Shown: piece by piece, positions 1-8,995 of the stretch
Layout of the letters: the number at the start of each line of letters is the position of its first letter
How positions within the stretch are numbered: position 1 is the first letter of the stretch
Assembly (NCBI GenBank): GCA_963806495.1
Contig: CAWDYA010000008.1
Coordinates: 186,001-250,000, forward strand
Source: CAWDYA01 sp963806495
GTDB lineage: Bacteria; Acidobacteriota; Polarisedimenticolia; JACPZX01; DASXTC01
Direction: 5' to 3'
DNA length: 64,000 nucleotides
Notes under the pieces: generated by a model
The model's database searches: none
Seen by the model: only the letters and a program-made list of their open reading frames with translations
Told to the model about the DNA's origin: nothing
Program-made: the position numbers and the translations under genes

Positions 1-658
1 TCGACGGCTTCAGATCACGGTGGACCACCCCACGGCGGTGCGCATGGCGAACCGCCCGGCACACATCCAGAAAGAGCATCACCCGCGCGCGCAGCGGCAG
101 CCGGCCCGCCCGGCAGTAGTCGGTGATCGGCACGCCGCGCACCAGCTCCATCACGAAGTACGGCTGGCCGTCATCGGCGGTGCCCGCGTCCAGGATCGTG
201 GCCACGTTCGGGTGATCCATCCGCGCCAGCATCTGACGCTCGGCGTCGAACCGCGCCAGCACCGACGCCGAGTCCAGCCCCGAGCGCACCAGCTTGAGCG
301 CCACCTCCCGCCTTATCGGCGCGCTCTGCTCGGCGCGGTAGACCGCCCCCATCCCACCCTCGCCCAGCAGGCCCACGACACGATACGGCCCGATGCGCTC
401 CGGCAGCCGCCGCCGCGTCGTGCCGCCTGCAGCCCCTGCGAGGCTCGTGTCCAGCGCCCTTTTCAGCAGACGCGCGAGCCCCTCGGTCGCAACGGGGGGG
501 CGCTCCCCCTCGCGCTGGGCGAGCAGCGACATCGCCTCGCGCCTCAGCTCGGCGTCGCCGCCGCATGCTGAGTCGAGATAGGCTCCCCGTTCCTCCTCGG
601 GCAGCGCCCCGACCGTCAGCACCATCTCCTTCAGACGCGAAAACCGATCCGGTGTCAT
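1..658 (-). CDS. Serine/threonine protein kinase, N-terminal part (cut by window edge)
   Basis: Translating the minus strand from the ATG ending at 658 gives an open frame to the window edge (about 219 residues). Residues 1-85 are a helical leader typical of kinases paired with X6-type ECF sigma factors. The kinase domain follows, with glycine loop GLLGEGGMGAVYRAE, the VAIK-type lysine in REVALKLV, and the catalytic-loop start HRDLKPS right at the edge. The start overlaps the stop of the upstream sigma factor as ATGA, so the two are translationally coupled. It probably phosphorylates Ser/Thr on cytoplasmic targets; the C-terminal domains lie outside the window and cannot be named. The frame is inferred from my own translation and is very consistent with the family. 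Confidence 0.88.
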   Translation of the reverse strand, partial: MTPDRFSRLKEMVLTVGALPEEERGAYLDSACGGDAELRREAMSLLAQREGERPPVATEGLARLLKRALDTSLAGAAGGTTRRRLPERIGPYRVVGLLGEGGMGAVYRAEQSAPIRREVALKLVRSGLDSASVLARFDAERQMLARMDHPNVATILDAGTADDGQPYFVMELVRGVPITDYCRAGRLPLRARVMLFLDVCRAVRHAHRRGVVHRDLKPS

Positions 659-1230
659 CACGACGCTCTCCTGGACAGCTCTCTCGACAGCCACAGCCGC
701 GCAAAGCTCCAGTCATTGTCCACGGTGCGTCGCGACACACCCAGCACGTGCGCCACTTCGATCGAGGACATGCCGCCGAAGACACGCAGCTCCACGACCT
801 GGGCCATGCGGCGGTCGAGTGCGGCGAGCTTCTCCAGATTGGTGTGCAGATCCAGTATCTCGCAGTCGGCCGGGGCCGCCAGCGCCAGCGCCTCGTCCAG
901 CGTGACCCGGGTCAGCCGGCCGCCGCGCTTGCGCGCCGCCTTCTCTCGGGCGTGATCCACGAGGATCTGTCTCATGGCACGCGCGGCGATGCCGAAGAAG
1001 TGGGCTCGACTCTGCCAGGCCAGCCCGTCCTGCTCGACGAGCCGCAGGTAGGCCTCGTTGACCAGCGCGGTGGGACGCAGGGTATGGCCGGTGCGCTCCG
1101 CCTTCATCAGGCCACGGGCGAGCGCGCGCAACTCGTCGTAAACGGTAGCGAAGAGCTGCTTGCGGGACTCCGGGTCGGTGGGGACACGTGTGAGCAGACG
1201 CGCGAACGTCGAGCGGTCCGGCTCGGGCAT
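658..1230 (-). CDS. ECF RNA polymerase sigma factor, X6 (TIGR02999-like) family
   Basis: A 190-residue sigma factor. Region 2 lies around ALVNEAYLRLVEQ and HFFGIAARAMRQILVDHARE; the latter is the signature of the acidobacterial/planctomycete Sig-70_X6 group. Region 4 is at the C-terminus (FGGMSSIEVAHVLGVSRRTV, helix-turn-helix). I chose the ATG at 1230 because AGGAGG sits about 8 bases upstream and the family starts there; an in-frame extension upstream has no such site. It overlaps the downstream kinase by ATGA. In this family the sigma factor and adjacent Ser/Thr kinase form a signalling pair, so the kinase is the likely regulator; that link is inference from context. Confidence 0.9.
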   Translation of the reverse strand: MPEPDRSTFARLLTRVPTDPESRKQLFATVYDELRALARGLMKAERTGHTLRPTALVNEAYLRLVEQDGLAWQSRAHFFGIAARAMRQILVDHAREKAARKRGGRLTRVTLDEALALAAPADCEILDLHTNLEKLAALDRRMAQVVELRVFGGMSSIEVAHVLGVSRRTVDNDWSFARLWLSRELSRRAS

Positions 1231-1458
1231 CAGGCGGCCTCCTGGAGAGACACGCCCGCGCCCGACCCCAGGGCCACGCGCGATCCTGCACCCCGAATCG
1301 CCGCCTTGCGGGCGAGCGGCGTCCGCATTCTCCTCCCCTTGCATCGCGAGCCTGTCAGCGACCCGCGCCCTCGGGAAAATACGGTCCATGGGCAGGATGG
1401 ACACGCGCGGAAACAATACCGGGATCCCGGGTTACGGTCAATAGGAAGGTGTGCGGGA

Positions 1459-2424
1459 TCAGACCAGCGCGCCACCGCAGCTCGAGCCGGCCCCCGCGGT
1501 GCAGCCGAAGCAGTGCGAGTCGGTGGCGATGGGTGCCCCGGCGACTGTGGACAGGTCGTCGATGTCCCAGAGCGTTCGCGGCCGCCCACCCAGCGGGATA
1601 TCCAGCATCTGGTTGAAGTCGCAGTCGTACAGCGCGCCGTCGTAGCCCACCGACACCATGGTGCGGCACATGAGCGAGTCGACCGTCGCCGGGTTCATGT
1701 GGTTCACCAGGAGCGACATGTACTCCTCGTGCTTGCCGCTACGCGCGAGGTCGGCGGCGAACCGCTCGATCGGCATGTTGGTCAGGGTGAGCAGATGGTT
1801 GAACTCGACGCCGAAGCCGGCGCCCAGCTCGCGGCGGTAGTCCGCCTCGAGCCCCGCCTGCTCTCCGGGCAGCTTCGGCCCGACCGGGTTGTACACGAGA
1901 TCGAGCCTCAGCGATGAACCCGGCCGGCCATAGCCCAGCGCGTTGAGACGCCGCAGCGCCTCGATGCTCCTGTCGAAGACATGGGCGCCGCGCTGTCTCT
2001 CCACGTTCTCTCTCGTGTAGCAGGGAAGCGAGGCGATCACCCCGACTTCATGGGCAGCCAGAAACTCCGCCGTCTCCTCCTGACCCGGCGTCAGCAGCAC
2101 CGTGAGGTTGCACCTGTCGAGCACGCGGCGCGAGAGCCTGCGACCCTCGGTCACCAGGAACCGGAAGCTGGCGTTCAACTCCGGGGCTCCGCCGGTGATG
2201 TCGAGCACCTCGATCGACGGATTGGCCGCCATCACCTCGACGACCCGCTCGGCGGTGCGCCGGTCCATCATCTCGGTGCGGTTGGGGCCGGCGTCGACAT
2301 GGCAATGATGGCACGCCTGGTTGCAGCGCTTGCCGACGTTGACCTGGAGGGTCGCCACCGCGGCGCGCCGCAACGGCTCGAGGCCGTGCCGCGCCAGTGC
2401 TCGCTCGAAGCTGGGGGATGTCAT
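1459..2424 (-). CDS. arsS: Radical SAM/Cys-rich protein, arsenosugar biosynthesis ArsS-like
   Basis: 321 residues. The radical SAM cluster-binding motif is CNQACHHC (about residue 34), followed by the glycine-rich DITGGAPELN segment that binds S-adenosylmethionine. The C-terminal half matches the DUF3641-type region, with LTLTNMPIERF, YDCDFNQMLDIPL and a Cys-rich tail (CFGCTAGAGSSCGGAL). This architecture is the ArsS/rSAM_SeCys family, thought to add the deoxyadenosyl group in arsenosugar formation. Some family members are selenoproteins; here the tail positions are ordinary cysteines and the UGA at 1461 looks like a normal stop. No arsM or other arsenic gene lies beside it, so the specific pathway is inferred from family only. 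Confidence 0.85.
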   Translation of the reverse strand: MTSPSFERALARHGLEPLRRAAVATLQVNVGKRCNQACHHCHVDAGPNRTEMMDRRTAERVVEVMAANPSIEVLDITGGAPELNASFRFLVTEGRRLSRRVLDRCNLTVLLTPGQEETAEFLAAHEVGVIASLPCYTRENVERQRGAHVFDRSIEALRRLNALGYGRPGSSLRLDLVYNPVGPKLPGEQAGLEADYRRELGAGFGVEFNHLLTLTNMPIERFAADLARSGKHEEYMSLLVNHMNPATVDSLMCRTMVSVGYDGALYDCDFNQMLDIPLGGRPRTLWDIDDLSTVAGAPIATDSHCFGCTAGAGSSCGGALV

Positions 2425-2461
2425 GAGCGCAGTCTAGCCGGCGGCAGGGTTGCTTCGCATC

Positions 2462-5053
2462 TCAGCGCAGCCCCTGGGCCAGATACAACGTGCCGAGGAC
2501 ACGGCGGTAGGAGTAGACGTAGGCCCGGGCGTCGGCGGAGATGAACATCGGCCCGATATCGATGACCCCCGCCGGCTCGGCGGGGGCGAGCTTTCTCCAG
2601 ATATCGCGCTTGCCCGTCTGCGGATCGAGACGGTCGACCTCCAGCCCACCCGGCTGCAGCGAGCGCGCGACCAGGAGCGAGCGCCCATCGGAATCAAATG
2701 AGATCACTGTCTCGTTCGGCAGGACGCCCGCGACCGGCTCCTGCTGACCGCCTCCTTCGATCGGCGCGATCCACATGTTCCCATTGCCGTCCGCGAACGC
2801 CACCCGTGTTCCGTCAGCGGAGGCGGCGAACCCGCCACGGGGCCCGACGGGGGCCACCGGCCGGAGAGTGATGTTCTCCTTCACCTCGACCAGATAGAGC
2901 CCGGGCGGGTGATCGGGGCCTGCCCCTCCCACGAGCAGTCTGTCACCAGGCAGCGACACCATGTTGCCGTAACCGGAAAGACCCGTCAGATGGTACTCCC
3001 GGGGCTCGCCCGCGCCGGTGGGGACCTCGATGATCCTGTCGGCCGGATCGAACGAGCCCGTGATGGCCCACTTCTTGTCGGGCGACAGCGCGTCGCAGAT
3101 ACCCGGGCCGAGCCGCACGGCCGGCGAGCCGTCGGTGGGCCGCATGTACACCGTGTAGCCCGGGCCGCCCCCCTGGCCCTGCTCGTTGAACAGCATGAGC
3201 GTGCCATCGCGCGACAGGTCGCACGGCATCGACCAGTCGAGCCATGAAAGATCCTGCTCCTCGGTGGCGCCGGGCGCCAGGCCGACGATTCCCCGCAGCG
3301 CCGTGTTGCGTGTCAGCAGGACGTCGCCGGTGGCGGAAACATCCTGCAGCACCAGATCGGCCGGCGCGCCGTCGATGAGCCTCACGTTTCCGTCGAGATC
3401 GACCCCGTGCAACGCCCGGACGTTGCCCGTTCTGCCTGCCGTGAACCAGACCTCGCTGCCGTCGGGCGACCAGGCCAGCCCGCTGGTGCTGCTCCAGATC
3501 GGCGTCAGTTCCTTCTTGCTTCCCGACAGGTCCACCATCGCGACCAGCCCACGGTCGTCCCCGGGGCCGGGGTGATCCAGAAAGGCGATCCGGGTGCCGT
3601 CGCGTGAGAAACGCAGATCGGATATCCAGCCGGCGGTTTCGTACAGAACCGTGCCGGTCGGATACTCGAGCCGGTAACGGCCGTTCTCCATCCGGACGAT
3701 GGCGAGGTCTCCCTTGTTCGGAGACCAGTCAGCGTACTGCACGTTCGGCAGCACGTCGCGCGGAGCCCCGCCCGCCAGCGACGCGCGCCCCAGCATCCCC
3801 GTGTACATCCAACCGCCGAGGAAGCGCCAGTTGCGCAGTATGGCCATCTCGCCTGCCTGGGAGATGGAGAGCACGCCGGCGTCGAGCCCCTCGAGCTGCC
3901 GCGATTCAGGGCTGCCGGGGCGTGTGGTGTACATGCGTGTCGGGTCTCCCTCCCAAGCCGCGCTATAGACGATCGTCTGCCCGTCGGCGGCGAACCGCGC
4001 CGAGAAGAGGCTCCCCTGGCGGAAGGTGAGCTGCCTGTAGGTCGGCTGCTCCGGCTCCGGCCGGCTGGCGCGCCCGGCCACCCAGGCGCCGGCGACCGCG
4101 GCCAGAACCGCGATCCCCGCCAGGATCCGGATCATCCGTCGCCGCCCCGCGCCGCCGGGCGCCGGGGACGCGGCCGCCGCGAGCGACGCAGATGACGAGG
4201 TCGAGGAGACCGCACCGAGATCGAACGCCATGTCGCGCGCCGACTGGAACCGCTCCTCGGGGCTCTTCTCCATGCAGTGCTGAACGATCCGCTCGAGCGC
4301 GGGCGAGACCTCGCCTCCGATGCGGGACATCTCGGGCGGCTCGGTCTTGAGGATGGCGTTCATCGTCTCGACGGACGAGCCGGCGGAGAACGCCTGCCTG
4401 CCGGTGAGCATTTCGTAGAGGATCGAGCCGAAGCTGAAGATGTCGGAGCGGTGATCGGTGGCCTGCCCCCGCACCTGCTCGGGCGACATGTATCCCACCG
4501 TGCCCATGACGACGCCCGACTGGGTCCGCGCCGCGGTCACGGCGCCGGTGAGCGCCGAGTCCGCCTCGCCCCGGTGCGTCAGCTTCGCCAGCCCGAAGTC
4601 GAGGATCTTCACCCGGCCGTCGTTGGTGACGAACAGGTTCTCGGGCTTGAGATCGCGGTGCACGATTCCCTTGGCGTGCGCCGCCGCCAGCCCTTCGGCC
4701 ACCTGCCGGGCGTAGTCGAGCGCCTTGCGGGCGGGCAGCGGATGCCCGCCGATCCGCTCGCGCAGGGTCTGGCCCTCGAGAAGCTCCTCGACGACGTAGG
4801 GTGCGCCTTCGTGCGTGCCGATGTCGAACACGGCGATGATGTTCGGGTGGTTGAGCTGACCCGTGGCGGTCGCCTCGAGCTCGAACCGGTGCAGCCGCTC
4901 CGCATCGCCGGCATAGGCGGCCGGCAGCACCTTGATCGCCACGTCGCGCGACAGACGCGTGTCACGCGCACGATACACCTCGCCCATCCCGCCGGAGCCG
5001 ATCGGCGCGATGATCTGGTAGGGCCCGAGTTGATCTCCCGCGTTCAGGTGCAT
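2462..5053 (-). CDS. Receptor-like Ser/Thr kinase with TolB/WD40-like sensor domain
   Basis: 863 residues. Residues 10-275 form a complete Hanks-type kinase: GSGGMGEVYRARD glycine loop, DVAIKVL lysine, HRDLKPEN catalytic loop, DFGLAKL metal-binding motif and GTVGYMSPEQVRG activation segment. A single membrane span follows at about 308-328 (ILAGIAVLAAVAGAWVAG). The rest is a six- or seven-bladed TolB-like propeller with repeated SPDGxxV/FSRDGTRIAFLD blades, probably periplasmic. This kinase-TM-propeller layout is very common in Acidobacteriota. The propeller is presumed to sense an extracytoplasmic ligand. It is a stand-alone gene, 37 bases upstream of arsS in the same direction. A paralogue of the same design is at 51371-54264. 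Confidence 0.93.
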   Translation of the reverse strand: MHLNAGDQLGPYQIIAPIGSGGMGEVYRARDTRLSRDVAIKVLPAAYAGDAERLHRFELEATATGQLNHPNIIAVFDIGTHEGAPYVVEELLEGQTLRERIGGHPLPARKALDYARQVAEGLAAAHAKGIVHRDLKPENLFVTNDGRVKILDFGLAKLTHRGEADSALTGAVTAARTQSGVVMGTVGYMSPEQVRGQATDHRSDIFSFGSILYEMLTGRQAFSAGSSVETMNAILKTEPPEMSRIGGEVSPALERIVQHCMEKSPEERFQSARDMAFDLGAVSSTSSSASLAAAASPAPGGAGRRRMIRILAGIAVLAAVAGAWVAGRASRPEPEQPTYRQLTFRQGSLFSARFAADGQTIVYSAAWEGDPTRMYTTRPGSPESRQLEGLDAGVLSISQAGEMAILRNWRFLGGWMYTGMLGRASLAGGAPRDVLPNVQYADWSPNKGDLAIVRMENGRYRLEYPTGTVLYETAGWISDLRFSRDGTRIAFLDHPGPGDDRGLVAMVDLSGSKKELTPIWSSTSGLAWSPDGSEVWFTAGRTGNVRALHGVDLDGNVRLIDGAPADLVLQDVSATGDVLLTRNTALRGIVGLAPGATEEQDLSWLDWSMPCDLSRDGTLMLFNEQGQGGGPGYTVYMRPTDGSPAVRLGPGICDALSPDKKWAITGSFDPADRIIEVPTGAGEPREYHLTGLSGYGNMVSLPGDRLLVGGAGPDHPPGLYLVEVKENITLRPVAPVGPRGGFAASADGTRVAFADGNGNMWIAPIEGGGQQEPVAGVLPNETVISFDSDGRSLLVARSLQPGGLEVDRLDPQTGKRDIWRKLAPAEPAGVIDIGPMFISADARAYVYSYRRVLGTLYLAQGLR

Positions 5054-5075
5054 GGGCCGGTCATCTTAGCACGCG

Positions 5076-5921
5076 TCAGGCGGCGCGGCCCTCCCCGCCT
5101 CCGCCGGCCTGGTGCAGGTGGACATCCCGCTGCGGGAACGGGATCGAGCAGCCGGCGGCCTCGAGCTCTTCTTTCACCTTCCGGATGAGGTCGAACCGCA
5201 TCCCCCAGTAGTCCTCCTTGCGGCACCAGGGCCGGGCCACGATGTTCACGGACGAATCACCCAGCTCGGCGACCGCCACCACTGGCGCGGGATCCTTCAG
5301 CACCCGCGCGTCCGCCGCCAGCGCGCGCTCGATCGTGGCGATCGCCGCGCCGAGATCGTCATCATAGGAGACGCCGAAGGTCATGTCGTTGCGGCGTGTG
5401 TCGTTGGCGGTGTAGTTACGGATCGTCTGGCCGTAGACGGCGGAGTTGGGCACCACGATCCGGACATTGTCGGGAGTGTTCAGGGTGGTGCTGAAGACAC
5501 CGATCTCGATCACCGACCCGGCCACCCCGCCCGCCTCGACGTAGTCCCCTACCTGGAAGGGCCGGAATATCAGCAACATCACACCCGAGGAGAAGTTCGA
5601 GAGCGTCCCCTGCAATGCGAGACCGACGGCGAGGCCGGCGGCCCCCAGGACGGCGATCAGTGATGTCGTCTGGATGCCGAACAGGCTCAGCACCGCCACG
5701 ACGACGAAGGTCAGGACGAGATAGTAGACGAGGTTCGACAGGAACGGCACCAGGGTGGCGTCGATCCGGGATCGCTCGAGCGCCCGGCGGATGGAGCTGC
5801 GGATCATCCGGGCGGCGATCAGCCCGACGATCAGCAGGGCGAGCGCGCCGATCACCTTCAGCCCCCACTGCGAGATCATCGACGTCAGGCTGGTGAGAAG
5901 CTCCTGGGCGTTCAGGTTCAA
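5076..5921 (-). CDS. Small-conductance mechanosensitive channel (MscS family)
   Basis: 281 residues. Three N-terminal membrane spans end in the pore-lining helix with the family Gly/Ala pattern (AVLGAAGLAVGLALQGTLSN). The MscS beta domain follows (FRPFQVGDYVEAGGVAGSV), then VVPNSAVYGQTIRNY and the C-terminal alpha/beta domain ending IPFPQRDVHL, all typical of the family. The start codon is TTG at 5921: AGGAGGTG lies five bases upstream and no better start exists. The product sits in the inner membrane and releases solutes on hypo-osmotic shock. It is 21 bases downstream of cydB on the same strand and may be co-transcribed with the bd oxidase. Confidence 0.93.
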   Translation of the reverse strand: MNLNAQELLTSLTSMISQWGLKVIGALALLIVGLIAARMIRSSIRRALERSRIDATLVPFLSNLVYYLVLTFVVVAVLSLFGIQTTSLIAVLGAAGLAVGLALQGTLSNFSSGVMLLIFRPFQVGDYVEAGGVAGSVIEIGVFSTTLNTPDNVRIVVPNSAVYGQTIRNYTANDTRRNDMTFGVSYDDDLGAAIATIERALAADARVLKDPAPVVAVAELGDSSVNIVARPWCRKEDYWGMRFDLIRKVKEELEAAGCSIPFPQRDVHLHQAGGGGEGRAA

Positions 5922-5942
5922 TGGACACCTCCTGTGGAGTGT

Positions 5943-6989
5943 TCAGTAACCGTCGCCCTCGAGGGTGACCTTGCCGGCGACGTTCCTGTAGGTCCAGACG
6001 AAATACCCCCCGACGAGCATCATGCCGGGGATCCACCATATCAGCCCGATCCGCAGACCATAGACGCCCGTGGCCGCATCGACCGCCGTGAGCGCCCGCT
6101 GCGCTCCGGTGACGGCCGGCAGCACGTACGGATGGATGCCGAACGCCGCGCTCGATACCATCCCGAGCAGGCAGATGCACGAGGCGAGAAACGCGGGCAG
6201 CTCGCGCTGCCGTCGCGTGAGCCCCAGCGCCGCGACCCATCCGCCCACCGCCACGGCGGGGAAGATGACACCCCATGCATTCTCCCTCAGGTTGGCCAGA
6301 ACCTGCGGCTGCACGATGAACGTCAGCACCGAGGTGAGCGCGGCCGACGCGCCCAGGGCGATGGCCCCGATGCGTGCCGCGGCTTGCGCGCGCCGCCGCA
6401 GATCCCCCGTGGTCTTGAGCCTCAGCCACAGCGCGCCGTGCATCGTCAGGGCGCAGACCGCGGTGAGGCCGACCGCGATCGTATACCAGTCGAGGATGCC
6501 GGGCTGTTCCGAAAGCCGCAGGTCGGTCCAGAGCGGCTCGAAGAACCGTCCCGTCTCGTCCATGGGAACGCCGCGCAGGACGTTGCCCAGCGCCGCGCCG
6601 AAGACGAACGCGAGCGCGAGGCTGGCGAGCGAGAAGACGATGTCCCACAGCGGCGTCCAGGCCGGGCTGTCCAGGTGCCCCCGGAACTCGATCGCGATGC
6701 CTCGCAGGATCAGCAGCCACAGCACGATCATGAGCGGCAGGTAGAAGCCGCTGAAGCTCACCGCGTACAGCGTGGGGAAGGCGAAGAAGATGGTGGCGCC
6801 GGCCGCGATGAGCCACACCTCGTTGCCGTCCCACACCGGTCCGATGGAGCGCAGCACCAGCCGCCGCTCGTCGCTGCTGCGCGCCACGATCAGATGCAGG
6901 ATGCCCGCGCCGAGATCGAACCCGTCGAACACGACGTAAAGGGCCAGGATGAGTGTCACGAGGCAGAACCAGAGCCGTCTCCATGTCAC
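5943..6989 (-). CDS. cydB: Cytochrome bd-type quinol oxidase subunit II
   Basis: About 348 residues with 8-9 membrane spans. Hallmarks are YVVFDGFDLGAGIL near the N-terminus and SIGPVWDGNEVWLI, both diagnostic of CydB. It partners CydA to oxidise quinol and reduce O2 with high affinity. The readable frame opens with GTG at 6989, but removing one G near 6975 would give ATG at 6984 followed by METLWFCLV, the canonical CydB start. The true start is therefore probably 6984 with a one-base error just after it. It follows cydA directly (the cydA stop TGA overlaps the cydB start region), which is the usual cydAB operon order. Confidence 0.92.
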   Translation of the reverse strand: MTWRRLWFCLVTLILALYVVFDGFDLGAGILHLIVARSSDERRLVLRSIGPVWDGNEVWLIAAGATIFFAFPTLYAVSFSGFYLPLMIVLWLLILRGIAIEFRGHLDSPAWTPLWDIVFSLASLALAFVFGAALGNVLRGVPMDETGRFFEPLWTDLRLSEQPGILDWYTIAVGLTAVCALTMHGALWLRLKTTGDLRRRAQAAARIGAIALGASAALTSVLTFIVQPQVLANLRENAWGVIFPAVAVGGWVAALGLTRRQRELPAFLASCICLLGMVSSAAFGIHPYVLPAVTGAQRALTAVDAATGVYGLRIGLIWWIPGMMLVGGYFVWTYRNVAGKVTLEGDGY

Positions 6990-8335
6990 CCGCCTTCCGC
7001 GGCGCGCGCGCGGCGCCGGGCCGTGGCGATCTCACGCCGATCAGGAACAGGAAGAGGATGCCCAGCACCGTGTAGATCCCCATGAACCCGATCAGCGTGA
7101 ACAGCGCGTTGCCCGCCGACACGTCGGCGAGACACCCTCGGCGGTGCGCATCAGGCCGTAGATCGAGCCACGGCTGCCGGCCGATCTCGGCGGTGATCCA
7201 GCCGGCGGTGTTCGCGATGAACGGAAACGGCAGGCTCAGCATCAGCATCCAGAGCATCCGGCGAGTCGAACAGCGTGCCGCCGCCACAGGGCCGACGGCG
7301 GCCAGCAGCATGCGCGATGAAGAGCGTGCCGAGCCCGACCATGATGTGGTAGGCGTAGTACAGGAGCGGGATGTTGTCGGGCCAGTCCTCCTCGCGGGAA
7401 GGCGTCCAGCCCGCGCACCTCGGCGCGCCAGCGCCGGTAGGTGAGGAAGCTGAGCAGCCGCGGCACGGTGAGCGGGTTGTCGAGGCGTCTGCGCCTCCAT
7501 GTCGGGCTGGCCGAGGATCGCGAGCGGCGCGCCCTGCTCCGTGTGGAACAGCCCCTCCATCGCCGCGAGCGTCACCGGCTGGTGCTCGCGCGACCATCCG
7601 GCCCTGCATGTCGCCCGTGGGGAAGATCTGCGCCACCGAGGCGACCGCGCCCGACGATCACGCCGAGCCTGACGAACAGCCGTGCCGTAGTCCTGGTGGC
7701 GGCCCACGAGCAGGTAGAAGGCGCCCACCGCCGCCATCGCGAAGCTGCCGGTCACCACGGCGCCGATCATGTTGTGGGCGTACTGCCAGCCATGCCCACG
7801 GGTTGGCCAGCAGCGCGCCGAAGCTGTCGAGCGCGCAGCGCGCCGTCGGCGCAGCAGCCGGTAGCCGACCGGGTGCTGCATGCACGCGTTGGTGGCGATG
7901 ATGAAGTAGCCCGAGAGCCACGAGCCCGACGAAGACCAGGCAGCGCGGCCGACCCAGTGCCCGCGCGGGCCGAGCCGGCGCTCGCCGAAGAGGAACAGGC
8001 CGAGGAACGCCGACTCGAGGAAGAACGCGAACACCCCCTCCATCGCGAGCGTCTGACCGATCACGCCGCCGGCACGACGGGAGAACTCGCCCAGTTGGTG
8101 CCGAACTGGAACTCCATCGGGATTCCGGTCACCACGCCCATGGCGAAGCTGATGGCGAAGATCCGCCCCCAGAACCGCGCCGCGTCGTCGTACCGGGCCT
8201 CACGGGTGCGCGAGCGCGACGCGTCTTGAGGATCACGATGAGCAGCGCGAGGCCCATCGTGAGCTGCGGGAAGAGATAGTGATAGGTGACCGTGAAGGCG
8301 AAGTGGAGCCGGTGCACGGTCAGGGCGTCGTCCAC
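6986..8335 (-). pseudogene. cydA: Cytochrome bd-type quinol oxidase subunit I, reading frame broken by many indels
   Basis: Conserved CydA protein is present but scattered over all three minus frames. It begins at GTG 8335 with VHRLHFAFTVTYHYLFPQLT, including the haem-ligand His region. Then come GVVTGIPMEFQFGTNW, AMEGVFAFFLESAFLGLFLF, GYFIIATNACMQHPVGY, WQYAHNMIGAVVTGSF, HQPVTLAAMEGLFHTEQGAP, NIPLLYYAYHIMVGLGTLFI, PFIANTAGWITAEIGRQPW and LIGFMGIYTVLGILFLFL. I count more than a dozen single-base insertions or deletions, for example near 8221, 8090, 7940, 7926, 7851, 7835 and 7789. Protein between the breaks is fully family-like, which argues for consensus error rather than decay. It lies between the Nudix gene (15-base gap) and cydB. 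Confidence 0.85.
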
Positions 8336-8350
8336 CGTCTCCTCGGCGTA

Positions 8351-8917
8351 TCAGGTTCGAATCGGGCCCGCCGCCCCCGCCACCTCCAGCAGGTGCAGCA
8401 CGATCCTCGCGGAGAGCCCCCACAGCACCTCGCCGTCGTGGTCGAAGAGGTGCAGGCGCCCTTCGTGGCGCCAGCAATCGGGCTGCATCAGCTCTCCGAG
8501 CGGGATGCGGAAGACCCGCGCCACCTCCTCGGCGCGCGGGTGCAGAACGGGCAGCTCGGCGATGAAACCCACCACCGGTGTGACCGCGGTGGTCTCCTCG
8601 CGCGTCAGGTGATCGTCGAGCAGACCAATCACCTCGACGTGGGACGGCGGCAGGGCAATCTCCTCCTCGGCCTCGCGCAGCGCCGTGGCCGCCGGGCCGG
8701 CATCGCCGGGATCGACGTGCCCGCCGGGAAACGCGACGTGCCCGCGGTGCGTGGGCAGGACATCGGTGCGGCGCGTCAGCAGCAGCGACAGCCGATGCCC
8801 GTCGGCGACCAGCGGCACCAGCACGGCCGCACGTTCGTCGCGCGCGAGGACACGTCGCGGCCGGTCGGTCAGGGCCCGGCGCAGCGAGGGGACGAATTCG
8901 GCGGAATCGGAGGCCAT
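8351..8917 (-). CDS. Nudix hydrolase, CoA pyrophosphatase type
   Basis: 188 residues from the ATG at 8917; a GTG at 8935 is an alternative. The segment LLLTRRTDVLPTHRGHVAFP followed by GGHVDPGD and ALREAEEEIAL combines the Nudix box (REAEEEI catalytic glutamates) with the upstream LLxxRxxxLxxHxGxVxFPGG signature of the NUDT7/NudL CoA-pyrophosphatase subgroup. It likely hydrolyses CoA or acyl-CoA to phosphopantetheine and 3',5'-ADP in the cytoplasm. Its stop codon is 15 bases upstream of cydA on the same strand, suggesting co-transcription with cydAB, though no functional link is established. Confidence 0.88.
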   Translation of the reverse strand: MASDSAEFVPSLRRALTDRPRRVLARDERAAVLVPLVADGHRLSLLLTRRTDVLPTHRGHVAFPGGHVDPGDAGPAATALREAEEEIALPPSHVEVIGLLDDHLTREETTAVTPVVGFIAELPVLHPRAEEVARVFRIPLGELMQPDCWRHEGRLHLFDHDGEVLWGLSARIVLHLLEVAGAAGPIRT

Positions 8918-8995
8918 GCGCTCATGGTAGCGCACGCTGCTGCGGTGCGGGGGCGCGTGGAGACCGCGGCCGCGGCGGCCGGTGTGATGCCACGG

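Noticed and set aside
1440..1461. UGA at the end of arsS as a selenocysteine codon
   Set aside because: Only seven codons follow before the next stop and the Cys-rich tail is already complete, so it is an ordinary stop.
5416..8064. An 882-codon open frame on the minus strand running through cydA, cydB and mscS
   Set aside because: It is a composite of true CydA pieces and out-of-frame translation of cydB and mscS; no family matches it as one protein.
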